From assembly GCA_964572825.1 (NCBI GenBank), contig CAZNGS010000011.1, positions 26,235-90,234 of the forward strand: a stretch of DNA of 64,000 nt, in the 5' to 3' direction. Made by a program: the position numbers and the translations under genes. The stretch comes from CAYVBE01 sp964572825 (lineage in GTDB: Bacteria > Planctomycetota > Brocadiia > SM23-32). The notes beneath the pieces were generated by a model. The model was not told where the DNA came from. It did not search any database and worked only from the letters and a program-made list of their open reading frames with translations. Shown here piece by piece: positions 57,212-64,000 of the stretch; within the stretch, counting starts at the first letter, position 1; the number at the start of each line of letters is the position of its first letter.

Positions 57212-58299
57212 CGTTCCCCCCGCTGGGAAGATTCCGCGAAGAGGGAGATCAATCTCCGGGTCACGGCCCCAGCCTCGGGCAGAAGTCCACCCGGGCTGGA
57301 GAGCAGTTCTACCCGGCAGCGGCCCTCGACGGCAAGGCGCACGTCGTCCACCAGTTGCCCCGCGCTCATCTCCACCACCAGCATCCCCCGCACACGCCGG
57401 GAGAGCTCGGCCATCCGCCCGGAGGGGAAGGGCCACAGGGTGATGGGCCGCAGCAGGGCCACGCTGAAGGGCAGCTCTCGGGGCGGCCGCTCCACCACCT
57501 GGCGACAGATGCGGGCACTGGTTCCATAGGCCACCAGTACCACTTCCGGCTGCTCCGGGCCGGTCAGCTCGAAACGCACCTCATCCCGGGCGATCCGGCG
57601 GTGTTTCTCCAGGAACTTGCGGTGAAACGCCGCCATGTCCTCCGGTTCGGGAATGAAGGACTTCACCACGTTCCGGGGGCGGTCCGGCTCCCCGGTCAGC
57701 GCCCACGGCTTGGGCGGGGGCTCGGGTGCCGGCAGGTGATCGAAGGTAATCGGCTCCATCATCTGCCCGATCATGCCGTCGCTCAGGACGATGACGGGGT
57801 TCCGGTAGCGGTCCGCCAGGTCAAAGGCCAGGTACGTCAGGTCGCAGAACTCCTGCACTCCGGCCGGAGCCAGCACGATGCAGCGGTAGTCGCCGTGGCC
57901 GCCCCCCCGGGTGGCCTGGAAGTAGTCGCCCTGGGAGGGGGCGATATTGCCCAGCCCCGGTCCGCCCCTCTGGACGTTCAGGATGACGGCCGGCAGTTCA
58001 CTGCCCGCCATGTAGGAGATGCCCTCCTGTTTCAGGCTGATGCCGGGGCTGCTGCTGGAGGTCATGCAGCGGGCGCCCCCGGCGCTGGCTCCGTAGAGCA
58101 TGTTGATGGCGGCCAGCTCGCTTTCAGCCTGCACGAACACGCCGCCCCGCCGGGGCAAATGGTTCGCCATGTAGGCGGTCAGTTCGTTCTGGGGCGTTAT
58201 GGGATAGCCGGCGTAGAAGCGGCAGCCGGCCCGTATGGCCGCCTCACCGGCGGCCTCATTGCCCGCGACAAGAACGCGCTTTGTCTGTTGATCGGCCAT
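57208..58299 (-). CDS. korA: 2-oxoacid:ferredoxin oxidoreductase, alpha subunit
   Basis: A 363-residue subunit: GNEAAGEAAIRAGCRFYAGYPITPQNEL, the standard KorA opening, then FVQAESELAAINMLYGASAGGARCMTSSSSPGISLKQEG and NVQRGGPGLGNIAPSQGDY. The C-terminal transketolase-like domain has LVAYGTSARICRQVV. It contributes substrate binding beside the TPP subunit. It begins 6 bases after the ferredoxin-like subunit. Confidence 0.93.
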   Translation of the reverse strand: MADQQTKRVLVAGNEAAGEAAIRAGCRFYAGYPITPQNELTAYMANHLPRRGGVFVQAESELAAINMLYGASAGGARCMTSSSSPGISLKQEGISYMAGSELPAVILNVQRGGPGLGNIAPSQGDYFQATRGGGHGDYRCIVLAPAGVQEFCDLTYLAFDLADRYRNPVIVLSDGMIGQMMEPITFDHLPAPEPPPKPWALTGEPDRPRNVVKSFIPEPEDMAAFHRKFLEKHRRIARDEVRFELTGPEQPEVVLVAYGTSARICRQVVERPPRELPFSVALLRPITLWPFPSGRMAELSRRVRGMLVVEMSAGQLVDDVRLAVEGRCRVELLSSPGGLLPEAGAVTRRLISLFAESSQRGER

Positions 58300-58305
58300 C
58301 GGTCC

Positions 58306-58554
58306 TCAATCCGGACCGGCTTCGCTCGGAACGGGCTCGTCCACGCGGGCTATCTCGATGGCCGCGTCCGGGCACATCACGGCGCAGCGCATGCAGCCGG
58401 TGCACTCCACGTCCGGGCGGACGGCGGCCGCCTGGATGCCGTACTCGTTGGGCTTCTGCTCGATGTAGAGCTTGTCCTGCTCGCAGAACTCCACGCACAG
58501 GGCGCAGCCCTTGCAGAAGCGGGGCGATATCTCGATCCGAAACCATTTAGACAT
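58306..58554 (-). CDS. korD: 2-oxoacid:ferredoxin oxidoreductase, delta (ferredoxin-like) subunit
   Basis: An 82-residue 2[4Fe-4S] protein: CKGCALCVEFC and CTGCMRCAVMCPDAAIEI each supply CX2CX2CX3C-type ligands (the first set reads C-KG-C-AL-C-VEF-C). It passes electrons from the TPP site to ferredoxin. It overlaps nadK by 8 bases. Confidence 0.9.
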   Translation of the reverse strand: MSKWFRIEISPRFCKGCALCVEFCEQDKLYIEQKPNEYGIQAAAVRPDVECTGCMRCAVMCPDAAIEIARVDEPVPSEAGPD

Positions 58555-59374
58555 AGCGGGGCTGACCCCTCCAGTCCAGTTTGTTGCGCAGCGTCTCGAA
58601 GAACGTGTTGCGGCCCGTGCGGATCAGCCGGACGGGCGTCTCCGACTGCTGAACGGTCGCCACGTCGCCCTCCTGCATCTGGGTGCTGAGCTGGCCGTCG
58701 ATTGTCAGCGCGGGCCTCTGGGCAAAATCGCGGGCGCTCAGGCTCACACTCAGCCCCGCCGGCAGCACCAGCGGCCGGTTGCTCAGGGTGTGGGGGCAGA
58801 TGGGCGTGACCACCATGCCCTCCAATTGAGGGTACAGGATGGGGCCTCCGGCAGCCAGGCTGTGCGCCGTGGACCCCACGGGTGTCGCCACGATCAGCCC
58901 GTCTGCCCGGTAGGTGGTCACCAGCTCTCCGTCCACGTGGAAGTCGACCGTGATGATGCGGGACAGGGCGGTGCGGGAAATCACCGCGTCGTTCAGGGCG
59001 TCGGCCTCCAGGACGCGCTCCCCATCGCGCTCCAGCAGGCAGCGGAGCATCATCCGCTCGCTCAGCTCGCATCTCTCCTCCAGAACGTCGGTGAGCACTT
59101 CCCGGAACTGCCCCGAGGAGGTCTCTGTCAGGAAACCGAACTTGCCCACGTTCAGACCCAGCAGCGGCACCCGGTGGGGCGCCAGTTGCCGGGCGGCGCG
59201 CAGCACGCTGCCGTCGCCCCCCAGCACCACGGCAAAGTCCACCTCGTCCAGCCCCTGCTCGACCTCCAGGTCCACCCGGACGGCGGCCCGCTCCGCCAGC
59301 CATGGTTCGATCCGATCCACGGCCTCCAGGACCGCTTCCTTGTGCCTGTTTCCGAGGATGAGAACCTTCTTCAC
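58547..59374 (-). CDS. nadK: NAD kinase
   Basis: A 275-residue ATP- or polyphosphate-dependent kinase making NADP. Motifs: VVLGGDGSVLRAARQL (the GGDG site), LGLNVGKFGFLTE, EADALNDAVISR (Asn-Asp) and YRADGLIVATPVGSTAHSLAAGGPI. Normal length. It shares ATGA with xseB and an 8-base overlap with korD, so the NADP, exonuclease and oxidoreductase genes form one operon. Confidence 0.95.
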   Translation of the reverse strand: MKKVLILGNRHKEAVLEAVDRIEPWLAERAAVRVDLEVEQGLDEVDFAVVLGGDGSVLRAARQLAPHRVPLLGLNVGKFGFLTETSSGQFREVLTDVLEERCELSERMMLRCLLERDGERVLEADALNDAVISRTALSRIITVDFHVDGELVTTYRADGLIVATPVGSTAHSLAAGGPILYPQLEGMVVTPICPHTLSNRPLVLPAGLSVSLSARDFAQRPALTIDGQLSTQMQEGDVATVQQSETPVRLIRTGRNTFFETLRNKLDWRGQPRYV

Positions 59375-59676
59375 TCGTGTGCCTCGGTTTCGGCGGGCGC
59401 AGAGGAAGTCTCCCGGCCCGGCATCTCGAACGGTTCTTCTTCGAGCCGGCCGTCCAGGGCTTCCACCAGTTTGCGGACCTTGACGTCCGCTTTACGGAGC
59501 TTCTCCTGACAGCGTCGGTATGCCTCTATGCCTTCCTCGTAAAGGCGGAGTGACTCTTCCAGCGGCAGGTTGCCCTCTTCCAGCCGCAGAACCGTCCGCT
59601 CGAGTTTCTGCAGATCGAACTCGAAGCCCGCCGGCTCGGCCTGGTCTTGCCGTTCTTCGGTCTGCGGTTCATTCAT
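59371..59676 (-). CDS. xseB: exodeoxyribonuclease VII small subunit
   Basis: A 101-residue protein with the XseB coiled-coil hairpin: FDLQKLERTVLRLEEGNLPLEESLRLYEEGIEAYRRCQEKLRKADVKV. It binds XseA in a multi-subunit exonuclease for single-strand DNA. Acidic, disordered ends are typical. xseA is not in the window. It is first gene of the leftward xseB-nadK-kor operon. Confidence 0.9.
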   Translation of the reverse strand: MNEPQTEERQDQAEPAGFEFDLQKLERTVLRLEEGNLPLEESLRLYEEGIEAYRRCQEKLRKADVKVRKLVEALDGRLEEEPFEMPGRETSSAPAETEAHE

Positions 59677-59778
59677 TGGCCTTGGCGCAGCCCGCCGGAA
59701 GGTGGCGCGCGGCTGTCCTGTCGCATCGATCTTGTGCCATCCCTGCGGGGCCTGCCGCCCTCAGTTCGCACGGAGCTT

Positions 59779-59807
59779 TTGCCCTCGCACAAGCTCTGTA
59801 TTATAGT
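59779..59807 (+). promoter_or_regulatory. candidate promoter of the radical SAM gene
   Basis: TTGCCC (59779-59784), 17 bases, TATAGT (59802-59807). Start near 59814, only about 8 bases before ATG 59822, so translation from that ATG would be nearly leaderless. ATG 59852 remains possible. Confidence 0.5.
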
Positions 59808-59821
59808 GAACACGCGACCCG

Positions 59822-60721
59822 ATGTCCAAACCGAATCGCGCGGGACAACCCATGGAGACCCGACCCACCGAAGACGCCGTCGCGCAGGCCTACCGCATGG
59901 CCCGGCCCTGCCGCCTGTGTCCCCGCCGGTGCGGGGTGGACCGTCTGGAGGGAGAGGAGGGCTACTGCGGCATCGGGGCGACACCCCGGGTCTCCAGCGT
60001 CTCCCCCCATTTCGGCGAAGAGCCGTGCCTGGTGGGCCGGGGCGGCTCCGGCACCATCTTCCTGGCCGGGTGCAACCTGCTGTGCGTTTTCTGCCAGAAC
60101 TACGACATCAGCCACCGCCGCCTCGGCAGCCCGGCCGGGCCGGACCGGATCGCCCGGGCCATGTCGGCCCTCCAGCAGCGCAGCTGCGCGAACGTCAACT
60201 TCGTGACCCCCACTCACGTGGTACCCTGGCTGATGGACGCCGTGCGCCGGGCCCGGCTGGATGGCCTCAACGTGCCGACGGTTTACAACTGCGGGGGCTA
60301 TGAAAGCGTGGAGATGCTGCGGCTGCTGGAGGGCACCGTGGACATCTACATGCCCGACGCCAAGTTCTGGGACCCCGACAGCGCCCGGCGCTACCTGAAC
60401 GCACCCGACTACCCGGAACGCATGCGCGAGGCGCTGCAGGAGATGCAGCGGCAGGTGGGGGACCTCAGCATCCAGGACGGCGTGGCCCGGAGCGGCCTGC
60501 TCATACGGCACCTGGTGATGCCGGGGTGCGTCGAGCAAAGCCGGCACATACTGCGTTTCATCGCCGAGCAGGTCTCGCCGAACGCGCACGTCAACGTCAT
60601 GTCGCAGTACAGGCCGCTCTACAAGGCGCGCGATCACCCCCGGATCGACCGCCCCATCAGCGCCGAAGAATACGCCGGGGCCCGCGGCTGCGCGCAGCAG
60701 CTGGGGCTGAACCTCGTCTGA
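59822..60721 (+). CDS. radical SAM protein (PflA-like activating-enzyme group)
   Basis: A 299-residue radical SAM enzyme. It opens with CRLCPRRCGVDRLEGEEGYCGI, a cysteine-rich entry, and holds the SAM-cluster motif CNLLCVFCQNYDIS (CX3CX2C). Then come TPTHVVPWLMDAV, TVYNCGGYESVEMLRLLEG, and DIYMPDAKFWDPDSA. This is the uncharacterised group annotated as 'radical SAM protein, pyruvate-formate lyase activating-like'. The partner protein is unknown. No ribosome site is evident, consistent with near-leaderless start at 59822. Confidence 0.85.
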   Translation: MSKPNRAGQPMETRPTEDAVAQAYRMARPCRLCPRRCGVDRLEGEEGYCGIGATPRVSSVSPHFGEEPCLVGRGGSGTIFLAGCNLLCVFCQNYDISHRRLGSPAGPDRIARAMSALQQRSCANVNFVTPTHVVPWLMDAVRRARLDGLNVPTVYNCGGYESVEMLRLLEGTVDIYMPDAKFWDPDSARRYLNAPDYPERMREALQEMQRQVGDLSIQDGVARSGLLIRHLVMPGCVEQSRHILRFIAEQVSPNAHVNVMSQYRPLYKARDHPRIDRPISAEEYAGARGCAQQLGLNLV

Positions 60722-60785
60722 GCCGGAAGGGGTTCCAGAGCGTTCCGCGGGAAAACGCCCTGCACTGTACATGGGCCACACGTAG

Positions 60786-60800
60786 CACAGGACCCCTGTG
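60786..60800. repeat. short hairpin of the TGTAGCACAGG family
   Basis: CACAGG-ACC-CCTGTG, preceded by GTAG, resembling the element at 2001-2025. It lies between the radical SAM gene and the ybaK-like gene, and has no T-run. Confidence 0.4.
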
Positions 60801-60837
60801 TTGTGCCATGTTTTCCACAGAGCAGTTGAAGACGGTA

Positions 60838-60866
60838 TTGACGTCCGCGCGAAGCTGCGCTATGTT
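60838..60866 (+). promoter_or_regulatory. promoter of the ybaK-like gene
   Basis: TTGACG (60838-60843), 17 bases, TATGTT (60861-60866), giving a start near 60873 and a 60-base leader. Confidence 0.55.
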
Positions 60867-60933
60867 AAAGGGGTGGACCGGGGGCGATTGGCGCCCCGTT
60901 CAGCGGGCTTTCCGGGGGAAGGAGGGACGGCTG

Positions 60934-61392
60934 ATGAACATCGAGCAGTACCTCAGCGAGCAGGGGGTGGAGTTCGAGGTCATCCAGCACGAGCAGGCGT
61001 TCACCGCCCAGGAGGTGGCCGCCGCCGAGCACGTGACGGGGCATAAGTTCGCCAAAACGGTCATCGCCGAGGGCGCCGAGCAGTCCTATATGCTGGTGCT
61101 GCCCGCCAGCCGCCACGTGGATTTTGGCAAGGCGTCCGAGCTGGTGGGCGAGCCGCTCGAGATGGCCAGCGAGGGGAAGATGAAGCGGCTGTTCGCGGAC
61201 TGCGAGGTGGGCGCCGAGCCGCCCTTCGGCGCCGAATACGGCCTGCCCACCTACCTGGATGAGAGCCTGGCCGACCAGGACGAAATCGTCTTCCGGGCGG
61301 GCACGCATGACCGCACCATCAAGATGAGCTACGACGACTACGCCCGCATCGAGGAGCCGACCGTGGGCGACCTGGTCGTGAGCGAGGAGTGA
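60934..61392 (+). CDS. YbaK/ProX-type aminoacyl-tRNA deacylase domain protein
   Basis: A 152-residue free-standing editing domain. It begins MNIEQYLSEQGVEFEVIQHE, with HEQAFTAQEVAAAEHVTGHKFAKTVI containing the usual lysine near the substrate pocket, VLPASRHVDFGKASEL, then EPPFGAEYGLPTYLDESLA. Such proteins clear mischarged tRNA (YbaK for Cys-tRNAPro, ProX for Ala-tRNAPro). Which one is unclear. GGAGGG lies seven bases before the ATG. Confidence 0.85.
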   Translation: MNIEQYLSEQGVEFEVIQHEQAFTAQEVAAAEHVTGHKFAKTVIAEGAEQSYMLVLPASRHVDFGKASELVGEPLEMASEGKMKRLFADCEVGAEPPFGAEYGLPTYLDESLADQDEIVFRAGTHDRTIKMSYDDYARIEEPTVGDLVVSEE

Positions 61393-61419
61393 GTTGCTCC
61401 TCAGGCGGCGGCGCCCGGG

Positions 61420-62100
61420 CTACACGGGGCCGTATTCGCGGGCCAGGCGTTCGCGCGAACGCTCGGCCAGGTCCGGACGGGCCAGCCTTTCGAAGCCGTC
61501 GGCGATGCGCAGCATGAGCCTCCGGGTGATCTCGCGCCGCCTGCTGCGCGTGGATTCTCCCTCGACCCGCAGGGGCCGACCGATGTAGACACAGATGCGG
61601 GCCGGTCGGGGAAGCGTCTGCCCGATGGGCCAGGCCTCGTGGGCGCCCGCTATGGTCACCGGTACCAGGGGCACGCCGGCACGGAGGGCCAGGGTCGCCG
61701 CCCCCTCATGGGGCCGGGTCAGCGCGCCGTCCGGGCTCCTGCGCCCCTCGGGGAATATGCCGCACAGGTAGCCTTTCTCCAGCGCTGCCAGCATGGCCGA
61801 CAGGCTGCCGGGGTCGGCCCAACCTTCTTTCACGGGCACCGCACCGAACAAACCCATCAGCCATCCGACCACCGGCATGCGGTAATAGATGGTGGTGGCC
61901 ATGTAGATGAGGATTCGGTCCACCGCCACCCCCAGGGCCACCGGATCGTAGAAGCTCTGGTGGTTGGCGGCCAGCAGGGCCGGACCGTCCGGGATGTTCT
62001 CCCGGCCGAACCAGCGCAGCCGATGCATGATGGAGAAATAGGGATACACCACGGCGCGGCACAGATCTTCCAGCCATATCCTGTCGGGCGCCTCAGTCAC
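61420..62100 (-). CDS. plsC: 1-acylglycerol-3-phosphate O-acyltransferase
   Basis: A 226-residue membrane-associated acyltransferase making phosphatidic acid. Catalytic NHQSFYDPVALG (HX4D) and GIFPEGRRSPDG (acyl-acceptor loop), then VPVTIAGAHEAWP. Length normal. It overlaps the MFS transporter gene by 8 bases, so both are read as one unit. Some homologues act on other lysophospholipids. Confidence 0.9.
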   Translation of the reverse strand: MTEAPDRIWLEDLCRAVVYPYFSIMHRLRWFGRENIPDGPALLAANHQSFYDPVALGVAVDRILIYMATTIYYRMPVVGWLMGLFGAVPVKEGWADPGSLSAMLAALEKGYLCGIFPEGRRSPDGALTRPHEGAATLALRAGVPLVPVTIAGAHEAWPIGQTLPRPARICVYIGRPLRVEGESTRSRRREITRRLMLRIADGFERLARPDLAERSRERLAREYGPV

Positions 62101-63367
62101 CGTCCGCCCCCACCTTGTAGATGCATACCAGGCCGATCGTCAGGAAGACGAGCTGCGCCAGCAGTCCCACCCGGTAGCCGCCCGCGTGGATGCCGGGAAT
62201 CTCCACGTCTGCCAGCAGCCCGAACGCCACGGCGCCGAACACCGATAGCTTGTGTCCCACGTTGTAAAGCCCGAAGTACTTGCCCACCTGCCCCGCCGGC
62301 ACGAGCTGGACCAGCAACTTGCGCCCGGCCACCCAGATGCCGGCCAGGCCGAACCCGCCCAGCAAGATGAACACGGGTGCGAAGACGGCGAAGTGCCGGG
62401 TCAGGGCGCCTGTGATGACCGCCAGCATGACGCACAGGCCCGCCCCGAGCATCGTGCGGCGCGGCCCCACCGCGTCCGCCAGCCATCCCCCTGCGGCGCC
62501 CAGAACCCCCGCCCCCAGGCTGAAGGGGATGAGCCACAGCATGGCGTTCTCCTGCTCGAGTTCGAAAACATTGACCATGTATGGCGTCGCCGCGAAGATC
62601 CCCGTGTTCAGGGTGTCCACCATGAAAAAGTTGCCCAGCAGGAACAGCAGCACGGCCCTGTGGCGCGGCAGGAGGCGGAGCGTCGCCAGCACGCGGCGTA
62701 GCGCCAGGCGCGTGACGCTGCCGGCGGCGCCCTTCTTGGTCGGGGGCTTCTCCGGAACGAACAGGAAAAGCGGCAGGCTGAAGAGCAGAAACAGCACCCC
62801 CGCGAGGGCGAACAGCGGTTTCAGCTCGTGCTCCGGTCCCGTGGCCTTGTAAGCATTCAGGACCACCCACCCCACGGGCAGCGCAAAGGCCACTCCGGCG
62901 TAGCCCAGCGCCACGCCCAGACCGCTGATCGTGCCCAGCCGGCGCGGCGGCGCCAGCGTGGGCATCAGGCTGTCGTAGAAAGCCAGGGATGTGTGAAAGC
63001 AAAAGTTGGCCACGAAGAAGAAGGTCAGTATCAGCCACCCGGCGTCGGCCAGGCTCATTGCTCCGCAGAAAAGGCAGGCCACCAGCGTGAGGGCCAGCAG
63101 GTGGCGCTTCGCGCCCCCCGCCCGGTCGGCCACTTCCCCGGCCACGGGCAGGAATATCCCGCTGGCCGCCAGCGAGAGGCCCATGGTCAGGAACGTCCAT
63201 CGCTCCACCCCGGTGTACTCTTTCACGTGCAACGCGATGGCGAACGAGACCACCAGGGCGGAATAGATGGTATTGGCGAAGTCGTAGAATGCCCAGCTCA
63301 CCGCCCGCCCCCACAGGATGTGGTCGGGACCGGAGGCTCCGGCCTTCGTGGTGGATGAATGGCTCAT
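62093..63367 (-). CDS. UMF1/Atg22-type MFS transporter
   Basis: About 424 residues, twelve predicted transmembrane segments. RAVSWAFYDFANTIYSALVVSF is the signature of the UMF1 family (usually WxLYDWANSxFxT). Loop motifs are GEVADRAGGAKRHLL after helix 2 and GGWLADAVGPRRTML in the second half. The substrate is unknown. I start it at ATG 63367 (MSHSSTTKAG); the longer frame to 63451 is not supported. It is coupled to plsC. Confidence 0.85.
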   Translation of the reverse strand: MSHSSTTKAGASGPDHILWGRAVSWAFYDFANTIYSALVVSFAIALHVKEYTGVERWTFLTMGLSLAASGIFLPVAGEVADRAGGAKRHLLALTLVACLFCGAMSLADAGWLILTFFFVANFCFHTSLAFYDSLMPTLAPPRRLGTISGLGVALGYAGVAFALPVGWVVLNAYKATGPEHELKPLFALAGVLFLLFSLPLFLFVPEKPPTKKGAAGSVTRLALRRVLATLRLLPRHRAVLLFLLGNFFMVDTLNTGIFAATPYMVNVFELEQENAMLWLIPFSLGAGVLGAAGGWLADAVGPRRTMLGAGLCVMLAVITGALTRHFAVFAPVFILLGGFGLAGIWVAGRKLLVQLVPAGQVGKYFGLYNVGHKLSVFGAVAFGLLADVEIPGIHAGGYRVGLLAQLVFLTIGLVCIYKVGADGD

Positions 63368-63399
63368 GGCGCTGCAGGTGAATGCGAGTCGGCCGGATT

Positions 63400-63834
63400 C
63401 TACGCCGCCCGGACCGGGCGTGGCAAATGCCCGCAGCCGACCGCGCCGCAACGCGTGCCCCGCAACCGGGCCCAGGCCATCTTCTGGGCGGGGAGTGGCC
63501 GCGCGACGACGACGCAGTGATGAGGATCGGCCAGGTCGAAGGTCCTCTCCTCCTCGCTCACCACCGGCGCCGTTCCCTGGGCATCCGAGAAAACGTCAAT
63601 CTTGACATCATTGGTCCACGCTATCTGTACCTGGTCGGCGAGCTGATCGTCCGAGAGCACGTCCAGGGTCAGCGTCTGGAGGTTCTGGGGGGCGTCGTCC
63701 ACGTTCACGCACACGAACAGGCCCGGGTCCAGCTCGGCCGGGTCCGGCTCGTCTTCTCCGGCCAGTTGCCAGGCCACCAGGTCCGCCGGCACCACGGTGA
63801 AGGCGATCTCGTCCTCGGCGGTGATACCCCCCAA
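63400..63834 (-). CDS. hypothetical protein, possibly an exported domain or 3' part of a longer gene
   Basis: A 144-residue frame: GGITAEDEIAFTVVPADLVAW, then LFVCVNVDDAPQNLQTLTLDV and a Gly/Cys-rich end. It is in the same frame as the partial gene upstream, separated from it only by the TGA at 63847-63849 and a hydrophobic stretch LLLALGG. Its start (TTG 63834) is weak. This is either a separate protein, or the continuation of the upstream gene after a nonsense codon. No family recognised. Confidence 0.4.
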   Translation of the reverse strand: MGGITAEDEIAFTVVPADLVAWQLAGEDEPDPAELDPGLFVCVNVDDAPQNLQTLTLDVLSDDQLADQVQIAWTNDVKIDVFSDAQGTAPVVSEEERTFDLADPHHCVVVARPLPAQKMAWARLRGTRCGAVGCGHLPRPVRAA

Positions 63835-63846
63835 TGCAAGTAGAAG

Positions 63847-64000
63847 TCACTCCGTGTGCTGGTCGGGGAAGGGGATCAGCCATTTCTCCTTGTTCTCCTC
63901 CCACCACTTCAGGCAGAAGGCGGCCGCCTCGCGGGCCTCGGCCGCGCTCATCTGGCCCTTCTCCTCGGGCAGCCGCTCCACGAGCGGCAGCAGTTCACTG
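63847..64000 (-). CDS. partial hypothetical protein, C-terminal end only
   Basis: The frame on the minus strand is open from the window edge to TGA at 63847-63849, ending SAAEAREAAAFCLKWWEENKEKW, then LIPFPDQHTE. About 50 residues are visible, helical and charged. Not enough is present to name a family. Confidence 0.6.
   Translation of the reverse strand, partial: SELLPLVERLPEEKGQMSAAEAREAAAFCLKWWEENKEKWLIPFPDQHTE

Noticed and set aside
1..64000. tRNA genes
   Set aside because: Scanning for the T-loop GGTTCGA pattern found only matches inside protein genes that do not fold into a cloverleaf by eye. A covariance search would be decisive.

Overview
The window comes from a GC-rich bacterium (roughly 62-65% G+C by eye). 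It is probably an anaerobic, carbohydrate-using member of the PVC/Planctomycetes-like uncultured lineages. The clues are a secreted glycosidase ending in a Planctomycetes-style dockerin, a VIT/vWA protein, a type IV pilin, a 2-oxoacid:ferredoxin oxidoreductase (KorDABC), an HgdC-type activator and a short-form ThiC. The lineage is an inference and cannot be proven from this window. No rRNA or tRNA gene was recognised.

Layout. 1-10.5 kb holds housekeeping and cell-envelope genes: aroB (cut by the window edge), a tRNA-binding-domain protein, a pilin, a tandem ACT protein, surE, a degenerate Gfo/Idh/MocA protein, parB with a parS site directly in front of it, a free-standing Lrp/AsnC sensor domain, a VIT/vWA protein and a leucine-rich-repeat protein. 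10.5-22.4 kb is a leftward carbohydrate locus. It carries three large secreted clan-A-like glycosidases, an SMP-30-like lipoprotein, a GH1 glycosidase, deoC and the fused remains of a lipoprotein and a ROK kinase. 22.4-28.5 kb is a complete type II-C CRISPR-Cas locus. 28.8-34.6 kb is a small-molecule catabolism block (FAH hydrolase, two 2-hydroxyacid dehydrogenases, a cupin, an aldehyde dehydrogenase remnant), followed by a hydrogenase-protease homologue and a DUF1015 protein. 34.6-42.7 kb is the replication cluster (AT-rich candidate origin, dnaN, dciA, gyrB, gyrA, purC). 43-49 kb is accessory: a metal-binding periplasmic protein, an ArsM-like methyltransferase, GH29, a broken MNT/HEPN pair between direct repeats and a ferritin-like protein. 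49-64 kb holds an ABC exporter, thiC-nadA-hgdC-like, the xseB-nadK-korDABC operon, a radical SAM enzyme, ybaK, plsC and a UMF1-type MFS transporter.

The most interesting system is the CRISPR locus. Cas9 (1039 aa, all nuclease residues present), Cas1 and Cas2 are followed by seven identical 36-bp repeats. A degenerate repeat lies directly in front of cas9. Read on the minus strand it is a textbook tracrRNA: a consensus promoter, a full-length anti-repeat, three hairpins and a U-run terminator. Read on the plus strand the same bases form a -35/-10 promoter for cas9. Its -10 is the TACACT that ends every array repeat in crRNA orientation. The cas9 and tracrRNA promoters therefore overlap head-on, each predicted start lying inside or at the edge of the other's -10 box, and every array repeat carries its own promoter. 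This suggests built-in coupling of cas9, tracrRNA and crRNA transcription that can be tested directly.
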